The notes below the pieces were generated by a model that saw only the letters and a list, made by a program, of their open reading frames with translations, was not told the DNA's origin and did no database searches. From positions 1 through 20,114 of the IMG/VR virus record IMGVR_UViG_3300023284_000592: a DNA stretch of 20,114 nucleotides; one strand, 5' to 3'. Position 1 is the first letter of the stretch. Each line of letters begins with the position of its first letter. This document shows, piece by piece, positions 12,623-18,936 of this stretch. The translations under genes and the position numbers were made by a program. The DNA is from a virus.

Positions 12623-12839
12623 CAGCCAACAGCCTATCTGCCTCTTGGGCGCTCAGGTTATTCATATCCACGCCAGCAGCCATGAGTAATTCAACCTCTT
12701 TTATCTTACGTAAAGTCAGCAGATTCTGCCCAGGGGCCTTTAATCGCTTGCCCATTTCAGCCTGTACATGCTGCTCACCCTCGATAATATCGCAAAGGCA
12801 AGTTACTCTCACTGGGTTATTTACGCTGGGTTCATTCAT
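12612..12839 (-). CDS. Hypothetical protein between terminase and portal, 75 aa
   Basis: ATG at 12839 overlaps the TGA of the upstream gene (ATGA) and the stop overlaps the portal start by 11 nt, so coupling supports it. The protein starts MNEPSVNNPVRVTCLCDI, with CLC at residues 14-16, and continues as a helical Leu/Lys/Glu-rich stretch (NLLTLRKIKEVELLMAAG, residues 39-56), ending in acidic ADRLLADED. No family recognised. A helper in packaging or portal assembly is possible by position. Confidence 0.7.
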   Translation of the reverse strand: MNEPSVNNPVRVTCLCDIIEGEQHVQAEMGKRLKAPGQNLLTLRKIKEVELLMAAGVDMNNLSAQEADRLLADED

Positions 12840-13111
12840 GCTGGCACCTTCTGGGCAGCTTGGGCTTTGCGATCTTCCCTATACCACTGCCTCATTCTCT
12901 GGGCAACATAATGGGCCTCATGCTTAGCAGTGCAGTGGCCTTTAAGCAGCACATCTTGGGGCATCTGCCAGCTGATTTTTAATGATGCTTTGGGCGCATA
13001 CCACTCAAAGACAATGAGGCTTGTGTAACTGTCACTGTCATCAAGACACATCCAAAGCTGGCCAAAGCCCAGGTGACTTTTCAAAGCGATATAAAATTCT
13101 TCAGCATTCAT
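12836..13111 (-). CDS. Hypothetical protein after large terminase, 91 aa
   Basis: ATG at 13111 with AGGA 7 nt upstream, 4 nt after the terminase stop. The N-terminal half alternates aromatic and hydrophobic residues (LGFGQLWMCLDDSDSYTSL), suggesting a beta-sheet domain. The C-terminal half is a basic helix with His and Tyr (TAKHEAHYVAQRMRQWYRED). No motif recognised. It overlaps the 75-aa gene by ATGA. Position between terminase and portal is where some phages keep small packaging accessory genes. Confidence 0.7.
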   Translation of the reverse strand: MNAEEFYIALKSHLGFGQLWMCLDDSDSYTSLIVFEWYAPKASLKISWQMPQDVLLKGHCTAKHEAHYVAQRMRQWYREDRKAQAAQKVPA

Positions 13112-13115
13112 TGCA

Positions 13116-14597
13116 TCATCCTAAGATTATTCTGGCACCTTCACCTGGGCCATCTAAAGCGTCTGGGGCTCTGACCCTGCGAACAGTATACACCCAATGA
13201 CTGAAAGCCTCTGAAGCATGTGTAATCTGTTGGTCGCCCTTATCAACATTGGTGCCTTGATCATTCCACACCACATTTTCAAAGTCAGTGTGCAAACGCT
13301 CGCACCTTGAGTGTACTCTTACGTGTCTGGTTTTATCAAAATCACAAAGGGCTTCATTGACTGAATTGGCAAGGTCAATGGGGCTTGGGTGACTGCGAGC
13401 AAAGTACAGCTCAACATTGATATCTGCAGCTTCAAGTGCCTGCTTGATTACATCGATTCTAGTAATGCCAGACTCAATACCTCTTGAGCCCCCAGCTGGA
13501 TCACCATACACCTTGACCGATGGGAAGGGGCCAACCTCTTTATAAAAAGCAATGAATGCTGTAAGCAGTTTCTGCAAGCTCATGCCATGGCCAAAGATTT
13601 CATAGGGCACAGTAAACATATCATCGATGCCATCATAATGCCCTATCTCTCCATGCATCCCAGGGTTAATGTTGAAGTCAACACACAAGCACAAAGGCTT
13701 ACTTTTATCAAGCCTGATTTCATCATTTATATTTGCATCTGAATAGCTGTCATACACAGCACCAACTGCTTGCTCCATGGGGCTCTGTTGATAGAGAGGC
13801 CCCCAGTTAACACCCATGTCTTTCTTGATTTGCTCAAGCGCCTTAAGGCTGTACCTCTCTGGGCAAAGAGGCTCACCCTTTTTCTGATACAGTCGGGGGT
13901 TATCCTCATCAGCAATCGCTTGGGCTGTAATAACATCCCATCCATCTTTGGTCTTGACATGGTGACTGATATCTTTCTTGTGCCATCGCTGCATTGTGAC
14001 AAGCACAGATGCCCCAGGCTCAGCCCTACTCATGAAGGTGGTGTCAAACCACTCACTTGTCTGTCTTCTATAGGTGGGTGAGTAAGCTTCTTTTCTGGAT
14101 TTAACAGGATCATCAACAATGCCCAGATCAAAACCAAAGCCAATGATAGGCGAGTTAACACCAGCACAGAGAACACCACCACCTTCAGGGGTAAGAAACT
14201 TACCAGCAGCATCCGCATCTTCTCTGAGCTTAATACTGATGAGGGGGTTGCCTCTGATCTCATCGCGCACAATCCGCCCAAACTCAACAGCGAGTGTATT
14301 ACCATAACTGGCAATGATTACCCTTTTGTGTGGCCAAGTCTCAAGAAACCAAAGAGCTGTCCAGACACTAGTGAGCAATGACTTGCCATGCCTGGGTGGG
14401 CCATTAAGAAGTAAGCGACCACCATCCTTGGCGACTGTATCAGCAATCGCTTCACCAACAGGGATGAGCCATTTGTAGGGCAGCCACTTACCACCAGATG
14501 CACGCTCAGCATAAGTGTGGGGCTGCACCTTCCATGCCCAGGGTGGCAGCTCTTTAGCTTTAGCCTTTTTCTTTTGTCTTTTAGTTTTGATCCTCAT
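13116..14597 (-). CDS. terL: Terminase large subunit (ATPase-nuclease), 493 aa
   Basis: The DNA packaging motor and cutter. Walker A is GPPRHGKS at residues 66-73; a Walker B-like LGIVDDP ends with Asp162-Asp163; TMQRWH at 201-206 matches the coupling region. The C-terminal nuclease (RNase H-like) shows CVDFNINPG with Asp307 and YGDPAGGSRG with Asp366. The N-terminus is Lys/Arg-rich. I chose ATG 14597 because AAGG lies 6 nt before it; the ATG at 14603 touches that site. It overlaps the NADAR gene by 17 nt. The small subunit lies about 4.3 kb upstream, separated by a terminator and new promoter. Confidence 0.93.
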   Translation of the reverse strand: MRIKTKRQKKKAKAKELPPWAWKVQPHTYAERASGGKWLPYKWLIPVGEAIADTVAKDGGRLLLNGPPRHGKSLLTSVWTALWFLETWPHKRVIIASYGNTLAVEFGRIVRDEIRGNPLISIKLREDADAAGKFLTPEGGGVLCAGVNSPIIGFGFDLGIVDDPVKSRKEAYSPTYRRQTSEWFDTTFMSRAEPGASVLVTMQRWHKKDISHHVKTKDGWDVITAQAIADEDNPRLYQKKGEPLCPERYSLKALEQIKKDMGVNWGPLYQQSPMEQAVGAVYDSYSDANINDEIRLDKSKPLCLCVDFNINPGMHGEIGHYDGIDDMFTVPYEIFGHGMSLQKLLTAFIAFYKEVGPFPSVKVYGDPAGGSRGIESGITRIDVIKQALEAADINVELYFARSHPSPIDLANSVNEALCDFDKTRHVRVHSRCERLHTDFENVVWNDQGTNVDKGDQQITHASEAFSHWVYTVRRVRAPDALDGPGEGARIILG

Positions 14598-15042
14598 TAG
14601 CATCCTTGCGTATCTTCATCAAGATCAGACCCAGCTGATTCTGCCCAAGCCCATTGCACATGCCCCAGAAAGTATCATGCCACTCATTGCCCTCAATCAG
14701 CTCTGCATTACCAGTGGCCTGCAGTAACCTCTTGAGATAGTGATTGGCAAACTTCTTGCGCAGTATACGCTCCATCACTTCAAGCTTCTCAGCATCCCAT
14801 CCTTCACGGATATGGATACCTTGGCCTGCTCGCGTAGCTTGGCCTGGAGTACTCTTGTTGGCGATGAATAATTTAACATGGCGATGCTTGCTCTTCTGTG
14901 CTTGGTATGCATGCTCTGATGATGGGTACTGAATGCCCCCAAAGTCAACAGCGCACAAATAGAAGTTGCTTAAAAAGTGGTGGTCACCTTTGAAAGAAGT
15001 GATGGGGTCTAATTGTTTTTTCTTAATCTTCACTTGACTCAT
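14581..15042 (-). CDS. NADAR-domain (YbiA-like) ADP-ribose enzyme, 153 aa
   Basis: Nearly the whole protein is a NADAR domain: FLSNFY at residues 23-28, YPSSEHAYQAQK at 39-50, a Gly-rich AGQGIHIREGWDAEKLEVM region at 72-90, LIEGNEWHDTFWG at 115-127 and GQNQLGLILMKIR at 133-145. These include the conserved Glu/Asp and Trp positions of the family. NADAR proteins have been shown to remove ADP-ribose from guanine in DNA; others act in riboflavin metabolism. A phage copy next to the terminase may counter DNA ADP-ribosylating defence (DarT-type). That role is inference. Start taken at the second of two ATGs (15042/15045) after AAGG. Confidence 0.88.
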   Translation of the reverse strand: MSQVKIKKKQLDPITSFKGDHHFLSNFYLCAVDFGGIQYPSSEHAYQAQKSKHRHVKLFIANKSTPGQATRAGQGIHIREGWDAEKLEVMERILRKKFANHYLKRLLQATGNAELIEGNEWHDTFWGMCNGLGQNQLGLILMKIRKDANEDQN

Positions 15043-15247
15043 CATCCTTGATGGGTTCACCACAGCTGGGGCAATAATCAAATAATGTGCAGTACTCAGC
15101 AAATGATTCAGCTAGTGGATCGATTGCAGCTTTTGCAAAAACAAAGAGTTCCATTTTTAAAGTATTCAAACTAATCAATGCAACAATGCAGCCCTTATCA
15201 CTATCACAATCATGCTCAAGTTTTTTAGCTTTGCTCATGTGCAGCAT
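15023..15247 (-). CDS. Small protein with CPSC zinc-knuckle end, 74 aa
   Basis: Four in-frame Mets are possible (15253, 15250, 15247, 15238). I choose 15247 because AAGGA lies 6 nt upstream. The N-terminal half has Cys residues (HDCDSDKGC), the middle is hydrophobic (LFVFAKAAIDPLAESFAEYC), and the end has Tyr-Cys-Pro-Ser-Cys-Gly-Glu followed by an acidic tail. A single CxxC and scattered cysteines suggest a small metal site. It overlaps the 58-aa gene upstream and the NADAR gene downstream. No family recognised. Confidence 0.65.
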   Translation of the reverse strand: MLHMSKAKKLEHDCDSDKGCIVALISLNTLKMELFVFAKAAIDPLAESFAEYCTLFDYCPSCGEPIKDDESSED

Positions 15248-15401
15248 CATCATTCCTTTCTTCACAATCGCAGCATGGGTCTGGCTGCTTAAAGAAGTCA
15301 GCAGGCAAAGGCTTAGGCGATAAGATCACATTGCCTTTGTGAATTGTGACATGCTTTCTATTGGCGTCCTGCTCTTTTAATTTATCGCAAAGCTCACACA
15401 T
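15225..15401 (-). CDS. Small Cys-rich protein, 58 aa
   Basis: ATG at 15401 overlaps the end of the upstream gene by 8 nt. The product starts MCELCDKLKEQDANRKH, with CxxC at residues 2-5, and has a second cluster PCCDCEERN near residues 43-51, so a four-cysteine zinc site is likely. The longer frame to 15530 lies inside the upstream gene and is not coding. No family recognised. It is one of several small zinc-type proteins in this operon. Confidence 0.62.
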   Translation of the reverse strand: MCELCDKLKEQDANRKHVTIHKGNVILSPKPLPADFFKQPDPCCDCEERNDDAAHEQS

Positions 15402-15885
15402 GGCACACTTGCTTTGCTGCAGTCTTCTGCTTCTTACGAATCTTCCAGAGGCCCCTTGGCAGTGAGCTTGCAATGATGAAGTTAATGCCCAGCTCTTCAC
15501 CCCTGACCATGAGCAGCATGGCCATGCCATAGGCTTCCCACTTGTAAGAGCCTGCTCTTCCCTTCCCCATCATCAGAGCTTGCCTGTACTGGCCCAGTTT
15601 CTTATGCATCTCATCATGAGGCTCCCACAGCCAGCCTGATTTGTATTGCCCAGGATCAAGCTTCAATGCTCTTAAGATACCTTCAAAGGCAAGCTCAGTG
15701 GGCTTGTCATAAGTAATATTATTCATTTCTTCTGGTGTAAGCTTGCCATCATCAGCCCAGCCAACCATGACATCAAGTGGACAACCTAGCGTCCATGCAG
15801 TGGCACCGATCGCGCACATTGAGCCCTCATCATTTGCAACTGTGCCTGCCTTTGCCTGGGTCATATCAATCATTACATCAATCAT
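15394..15885 (-). CDS. Hypothetical protein, 163 aa
   Basis: Start placed at 15885 (MIDVMIDMTQAKAG), with AAAGGG 6 nt upstream; the frame continues to 15948 through the 52-aa gene. The protein is helical with a Cys-containing first part (EGSMCAIGATAWTLGCPLD, residues 20-38), a Trp-rich middle (SGWLWEPHDEMHKKLGQYR) and a hydrophobic stretch around YGMAMLLMVRGEELGINFIIAS that is too polar for a clear membrane span. The C-terminus is Lys-rich. No family recognised. It overlaps genes on both sides and so is translated as part of the operon. Confidence 0.72.
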   Translation of the reverse strand: MIDVMIDMTQAKAGTVANDEGSMCAIGATAWTLGCPLDVMVGWADDGKLTPEEMNNITYDKPTELAFEGILRALKLDPGQYKSGWLWEPHDEMHKKLGQYRQALMMGKGRAGSYKWEAYGMAMLLMVRGEELGINFIIASSLPRGLWKIRKKQKTAAKQVCHV

Positions 15886-16036
15886 CATCAGCCCTTTCTG
15901 GTTTATTTTTGTGCCAAGCAAAATGCTTTGCGTTTTCTTCTGCTTCATCGCTGTAGAATCGAGCCACTATAAATGGCCCATCTTTGGTTACGATCCAAAC
16001 ACTACCTCTTTTCTTTGCTTCATACATGGGGCTCAT
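15878..16036 (-). CDS. Hypothetical protein, 52 aa
   Basis: A short gene filling the gap between the zinc-ribbon gene and the 163-aa gene: ATG at 16036 overlaps the upstream TGA (ATGA), and TGA at 15880-15878 overlaps the next start by 8 nt. It begins MSPMYEAKKRGSVWIVTKDG, includes PFIVARFYSDEAEENAKHF and ends in acidic ADDD. The first half looks like a beta-hairpin, the second half helical. The start at residue 4 is also possible. No family recognised. Confidence 0.7.
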   Translation of the reverse strand: MSPMYEAKKRGSVWIVTKDGPFIVARFYSDEAEENAKHFAWHKNKPERADDD

Positions 16037-16236
16037 CCTATCATGCTGTTCTGCACGCTTGGATTCTCTCTAGTCTCTGTGTTGATCTTCTCAACCAAGT
16101 CTTTGGCATGCAAGTCTTCTGTCTTAACCCAGTCAATTTTCCAGCTGAAGGTACGACCACATCGGGTACACTCCAGCCTGTTGGAATGTACCACCCAGTT
16201 TTGACAACCACAAGAGCATGTTGCTACTTCAGGCAT
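16033..16236 (-). CDS. Zinc-ribbon protein, 67 aa
   Basis: CSCGCQNW at residues 7-14 and LECTRCGRTFSW at 21-32 form a CxC...CxxC zinc ribbon. The rest (VKTEDLHAKDLVEKINTE) is a charged helix. Start at 16236 shares its A with the upstream stop (TGATG). Zinc ribbons in phages bind DNA, RNA or protein partners; the target here is unknown. It lies in the early part of the LuxR-led operon. Confidence 0.72.
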   Translation of the reverse strand: MPEVATCSCGCQNWVVHSNRLECTRCGRTFSWKIDWVKTEDLHAKDLVEKINTETRENPSVQNSMIG

Positions 16237-16667
16237 CAGCCACCATCCTTTTCATCTTCATCAAGGTCAAGTAATTCTGACTGCCATTTACCCTCGATAA
16301 GCTTTGCAGCACCAACAATCTCTTCAGTCTCTTGCTCACCCTTCACAACAATTACAGCACTGTGTTTTTTACCTGCATCATCTTCAGTACTCAAGATCAT
16401 GATTGCAGCACCAAGCTCATCAAGAGCTTCAAACAAACCAGATACGGTGCCTGCCCCATCCTTTTCACAATCACTGTATTTTGTATTAGGATCAACATTA
16501 AGCTGCTCACATATCTTAATCAAAGCATCCTCATATTCATCAGGTGGTGTGGTTGATTGCAGATGCTCTAATGAAGATAAGATATCATCAAGAGTACCAT
16601 TGTGCCTTGCCTTATTCAGCTCGCTATTGCTTGCACTGTAATCTGGATCGCTTGCACCCCAGCCCAT
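16236..16667 (-). CDS. Hypothetical acidic protein, 143 aa
   Basis: Starts MGWGASDPDYSASNSELNKA at 16667, sharing its A with the upstream stop (TGATG). The protein is strongly acidic (EYEDALIKICEQL, then the C-terminal LLDLDEDEKDGG), with a conserved-looking core of alternating strands and helices: AAIMILSTEDDAGKKHSAVI around residues 87-106, then VVKGEQETEEIVGAAKLI. No family recognised. Acidic small phage proteins are sometimes DNA mimics or inhibitors; nothing here proves that. Confidence 0.72.
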   Translation of the reverse strand: MGWGASDPDYSASNSELNKARHNGTLDDILSSLEHLQSTTPPDEYEDALIKICEQLNVDPNTKYSDCEKDGAGTVSGLFEALDELGAAIMILSTEDDAGKKHSAVIVVKGEQETEEIVGAAKLIEGKWQSELLDLDEDEKDGG

Positions 16668-16840
16668 CAGTCACCCCCAAATGTTTCTGCACCAAGCTGC
16701 TCCATATCGCTAATCAAATCTTCCAACAGCTCTTTATTTTCCTCTTCAACAGCAAACTTGTTAAGCCACAGAGCTGCCTCAATCAACAGTAAAAGTTTAT
16801 CTTCAGTAAGCGACAGCTCAACCTCTTCTTGCTCTGCCAT
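16667..16840 (-). CDS. Small acidic helical protein, 57 aa
   Basis: ATG at 16840 shares its A with the stop of the LuxR-type gene, and its own TGA shares an A with the next start (both TGATG), so it lies in a fully coupled series. The product begins MAEQEEVELSLTEDKLLLLI, is about one quarter Glu/Asp, and is helical with leucine runs (EENKELLEDLISDMEQLG). It may dimerise as a coiled coil. No family recognised. Position next to a DNA-binding regulator suggests a possible partner; this is speculative. Confidence 0.72.
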   Translation of the reverse strand: MAEQEEVELSLTEDKLLLLIEAALWLNKFAVEEENKELLEDLISDMEQLGAETFGGD

Positions 16841-17166
16841 CAGTCACCACCTTCATCAAAAGTAATAAGCCCTTCACGCAAAGCACGCTTTACAAGAGCA
16901 ACAATGCTCCTGCGCCCATTGCCTTTTAATTCAAGCTTCACATAGATTGAGCTTACATGGTTCTGTATGGTTCTAATGCTTCTGAATAGAAGCTGAGCAA
17001 TTGCCTTGTCATTAAGCCCACTGACCATAAGCCTTACAATCTCAAGCTCTCTGGGCGAAAGCAGATCAGCCATGGTGGCAGGCCCAGCATATTCCCCAGC
17101 AGCTATTGGCTCATGCCCTTCAAGCTTCAGTGGGTAACTGTCATTATTCATGTATTCATCATTCAT
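16840..17166 (-). CDS. LuxR/GerE-type HTH regulator, 108 aa
   Basis: Residues 35-98 are a GerE domain: LLSPRELEIVRLMVSGLNDK, IAQLLFRSIRTIQNHVSSIY (recognition helix near 64-73) and KLELKGNGRRSIVALVKRA. There is no receiver or autoinducer domain, as in small regulators of the Spo0A/GerE type. The frame is open to 17253 but that part is tRNA-like sequence; the true start at 17166 (MNDEYMNNDSYPLKL) lies 2 nt after the tRNA-like 3' end without a ribosome site. A second Met at residue 6 is possible. First gene of the operon that holds large terminase and portal, behind a promoter with the shared operator. Confidence 0.85.
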   Translation of the reverse strand: MNDEYMNNDSYPLKLEGHEPIAAGEYAGPATMADLLSPRELEIVRLMVSGLNDKAIAQLLFRSIRTIQNHVSSIYVKLELKGNGRRSIVALVKRALREGLITFDEGGD

Positions 17167-17168
17167 AA

Positions 17169-17237
17169 TGGGCTGAGCTGGAATTGAACCAGCGACCTGG
17201 GTATTCACCCTGCTCTGCCAAACTGAGCTACCAGCCA
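17169..17237 (-). ncRNA. tRNA-like element lacking an anticodon arm
   Basis: Cloverleaf parts in order: acceptor TGGCTGG (17237-17231) pairing with TCAGCCC (17176-17170) in 6 of 7 positions (first pair T/C mismatched); TA; D-arm GCTC-AGTTTGGCA-GAGC; A; a 12-nt hairpin GGGT-GAAT-ACCC where 17 nt are expected; variable AGGTC; T-arm GCTGG-TTCAATT-CCAGC; discriminator A at 17169. CCA is not encoded. The short middle arm has no 7-nt anticodon loop, so it cannot decode normally. It could still be cut by RNase P or RNase Z. The LuxR-type gene starts 2 nt later. Confidence 0.65.
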
Positions 17238-17249
17238 CCACTGCCAAAG

Positions 17250-17278
17250 ACATTACATCACTGTAATTGATATGTCAA
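17250..17278 (-). promoter_or_regulatory. Leftward promoter with operator, LuxR-terminase operon
   Basis: TTGACA (17278-17273), 17-nt spacer and TAATGT (17255-17250) on the minus strand: the same boxes and spacing as the promoter at 7824-7852. The dyad ATTACATCACTGTAAT (17252-17267) has perfect 6-bp arms and lies at the same distance (5 nt) from the -35. Transcription starts near 17243, a few bases before the tRNA-like element. Confidence 0.78.
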
Positions 17279-17283
17279 GGTAA

Positions 17284-17361
17284 AAGGCTGGGGCCTGCTC
17301 AGTTGTCAAACTGTCCTGTTGATCTGGGGCGATCAGAAATGAGAGCAGGCCACCCAGCCTT
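17284..17361 (-). terminator. Large branched hairpin / terminator before the LuxR promoter
   Basis: On the minus strand AAGGCTGG-GT-GGCCTGCTC (17361-17343) pairs with GAGCAGGCC-CCAGCCTT (17300-17284): 17 bp with only a 2-nt bulge. The 42-nt interior holds two smaller perfect hairpins, TGATC-GCCCCA-GATCA and CAGTT-TGAC-AACTG, giving a three-way junction. The stem begins in the stop codon of the upstream gene and ends in TTTT (17285-17282), so it should terminate the small-terminase operon. The size and branching exceed what a terminator needs. Confidence 0.75.
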
Positions 17362-17719
17362 ATTGCTTCAGTATTGCTCTTAGCTCAGCAGCACACTGCT
17401 TTAGGGTCTCACCCTTTATGCGAGCAGCAGGAGCCTGCATCGCTTCTAGCCTTTCCCCTTCAGTGTGCCAATGATTGGCGAACCTTTCAAGCGTACTCTG
17501 CCCAGGCACAGACACAATCTCAAAGGCTCGATTAGATGGGCAGAAGCAGATATAGATAATCTCATCTTTAGCCTTACCACACTTCCCAGGCTCAATGACT
17601 ACTGCAGGCCCTGCAAAGTTTGAATAGGTGTCTTCCATCACTTTAAGTACACCCCAATAAGTGTTGCTTAAGATGGTGCCTTTTAGTATCTGTTGATTTG
17701 GTTTCGTTAACTCACCCAT
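17360..17719 (-). CDS. Hypothetical protein, 119 aa
   Basis: Starts MGELTKPNQQILKGTILSNT at 17719, 17 nt after the previous stop, with a distant AAAGGG. The middle shows IIYICFCPSNRAFEIVSVPG (residues 54-73), with two Cys, followed by a helical C-terminus (RLEAMQAPAARIKGETLKQC). No family recognised. It is the last gene before the branched terminator, and its stop codon is part of that stem. Confidence 0.72.
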   Translation of the reverse strand: MGELTKPNQQILKGTILSNTYWGVLKVMEDTYSNFAGPAVVIEPGKCGKAKDEIIYICFCPSNRAFEIVSVPGQSTLERFANHWHTEGERLEAMQAPAARIKGETLKQCAAELRAILKQ

Positions 17720-17736
17720 TGGACGCCAGCCCTTTC

Positions 17737-18024
17737 TTATTCTTCAAGCATGTTAAGTTGTTCTGCTCTCGCAATACCATCACTAAAGCCTGCTTCCCAA
17801 TCTGTGTACTGTGGTGAAGCATCCCAATCAAAGTTTGAGTTTGAGGGTGAGTAAGGATTGGCTGGAGCATCTGTTTCACCATCTGATTCTTCCCACCAAT
17901 ACTTGCCTGCCTCATAGCCCTCATGGTAAGCCCAAGTGGTTGGCATGCTATTCTTCAGCAACCACAACATCACAAACACTAAAGCGATCAACATGAAAGT
18001 AAGAATTACAATCAGCTCAATCAT
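17737..18024 (-). CDS. Small membrane protein, 95 aa
   Basis: The second of two ATGs (18024) has AAGGGG 6 nt upstream. Residues 2-24 are a single membrane span (MIELIVILTFMLIALVFVML), followed by a polar tail with aromatic and acidic residues (YEAGKYWWEESDGETDAP) and a C-terminal FSDGIARAEQLNMLEE. One span near the N-terminus, with the tail either in the cytoplasm or outside. A holin or antiholin partner is possible with the next gene upstream, which is also a single-span protein. This is inferred only. Confidence 0.72.
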   Translation of the reverse strand: MIELIVILTFMLIALVFVMLWLLKNSMPTTWAYHEGYEAGKYWWEESDGETDAPANPYSPSNSNFDWDASPQYTDWEAGFSDGIARAEQLNMLEE

Positions 18025-18286
18025 CATCGGCCCCTTTGTCTGACTCGCTTGTAATCAGTTTCTCAAATCGTTTCCACATCAGATCAACCCTAAATGAAGT
18101 CTGCATCTGACGCTCATGATAATCACGCTCAGTCTGACCTTCAGGCAAGAGAGGCTTAAGCTTCTCATTGTCTTTGGCATCATACTTGCGCTTAAGATAA
18201 TAGTACACCACAGCAGCGATCACACAGACTGTGAAGCACACAGGCCCCAGTATCTTCATTGCTGTAATGACTGTCTCACTGTCCAT
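18017..18286 (-). CDS. Small membrane protein, 89 aa, possible holin-type
   Basis: I take ATG 18286 (MDSETVITAMKILGPVCF) with GAGAG 7 nt upstream; a TTG start at 18316 is also open. Residues 10-32 form one span (AMKILGPVCFTVCVIAAVVY) followed by a basic YYYLKRKYDAKD segment and a long charged tail ending in GADDD. The basic residues after the span put the tail in the cytoplasm. Pairing of two small single-span proteins in a late phage region resembles lysis modules, but no lysin lies nearby. It overlaps the next gene by 8 nt. Confidence 0.68.
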   Translation of the reverse strand: MDSETVITAMKILGPVCFTVCVIAAVVYYYLKRKYDAKDNEKLKPLLPEGQTERDYHERQMQTSFRVDLMWKRFEKLITSESDKGADDD

Positions 18287-18319
18287 GGCACCACTCTCTG
18301 GGATGAGACCCAGCAAGCC

Positions 18320-18529
18320 TTAGTCTGGTTTGGGTGTGTCAATTAAAGTTTGGGGTGGCCCATCATTTGTGGTCTTCCAAGTAAATCTTATTCCACAGTA
18401 TGGGCAGTATTGGGGGTTAAACTCTGGAGCATTAAATACAAAAAATTCATTCGTACAAGAGGCACAGTTACAGCACCTGATTGGTACAGTGCGACCATCA
18501 GACAGATTGGCATGCAGCTCATTACTCAT
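18320..18529 (-). CDS. Zinc-finger protein, 69 aa
   Basis: The ATG at 18529 (MSNELHANLSDGRTVPI) has AAGGA 6 nt upstream; earlier TTG/ATG codons are less well spaced. CCNCASC near residues 19-25 and YCPYCG near 41-46 make a CxxC...CxxC zinc ribbon, with FFVFNAPEFNP between. The C-terminus is Pro/Thr-rich. The family is unknown to me. It resembles the other small zinc-ribbon genes at 16033 and 15225 in size and layout but not in sequence. Confidence 0.7.
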   Translation of the reverse strand: MSNELHANLSDGRTVPIRCCNCASCTNEFFVFNAPEFNPQYCPYCGIRFTWKTTNDGPPQTLIDTPKPD

Positions 18530-18538
18530 CATCAATCC

Positions 18539-18757
18539 TTAAGGGTCATGCCGAATAAATCCACAGCCTGGGAAAATCAGGTACTCAACACCATCAACCT
18601 TGATCTTAAAGACTTCACCCTGTCTTACTTTGTAAATTGCTTCTGCTTGAGGTAAGTCTGGGTGCTTATCCTCGGTGATTGCCACTATTGGTGCTGCAGC
18701 AAATATGCCAACAAACATGATGCCACATAAGATTATAAGACACTTGCTCCAATTCAT
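18539..18757 (-). CDS. Small exported or membrane protein, 72 aa
   Basis: The ATG at 18757 (MNWSKCLIILCGIMFVG) has AAAGGA 6 nt upstream. Residues 5-27 are hydrophobic (CLIILCGIMFVGIFAAAPIV) and may be a signal peptide with a cut near AAA, or a membrane anchor. The mature part has KVRQGEVFKIKVDGVEYLIF, a compact beta-type segment, and ends GCGFIRHDP. No family recognised. It lies 2 nt after the 58-aa gene. Confidence 0.7.
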   Translation of the reverse strand: MNWSKCLIILCGIMFVGIFAAAPIVAITEDKHPDLPQAEAIYKVRQGEVFKIKVDGVEYLIFPGCGFIRHDP

Positions 18758-18759
18758 AA

Positions 18760-18936
18760 TCAATCCTTTTCTAAATGTCGTTTGATCGCTTCATTGAGTT
18801 TGATGCCTGCTTGCTGCATGGTGGCTTGAGCATCGCCCCACTTACGAATACCCCACTGCTTGTGATTCATGGCAGCCAACCCACAGGCTCGCCCTGCTTT
18901 GTATCTGGCTATTGCAAGTAATGCTATCTCATTCAT
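18760..18936 (-). CDS. Hypothetical protein, 58 aa
   Basis: ATG at 18936 (MNEIALLAIARYKAGRACGL) overlaps the end of the small terminase gene by 8 nt; the longer frame to 18984 lies within that gene. The protein is a short basic helical domain with Trp pairs (HKQWGIRKWGDAQATM) and a C-terminal NEAIKRHLEKD. No family recognised. Its coupling to the small terminase gene suggests co-production. Confidence 0.65.
   Translation of the reverse strand: MNEIALLAIARYKAGRACGLAAMNHKQWGIRKWGDAQATMQQAGIKLNEAIKRHLEKD

Noticed and set aside
15973-16641. 222-aa Ser/Cys-rich plus-strand ORF
   Set aside because: Lies opposite four coupled minus-strand genes; composition (Ser, Leu, Cys) is that of a shadow of acidic coding sequence.
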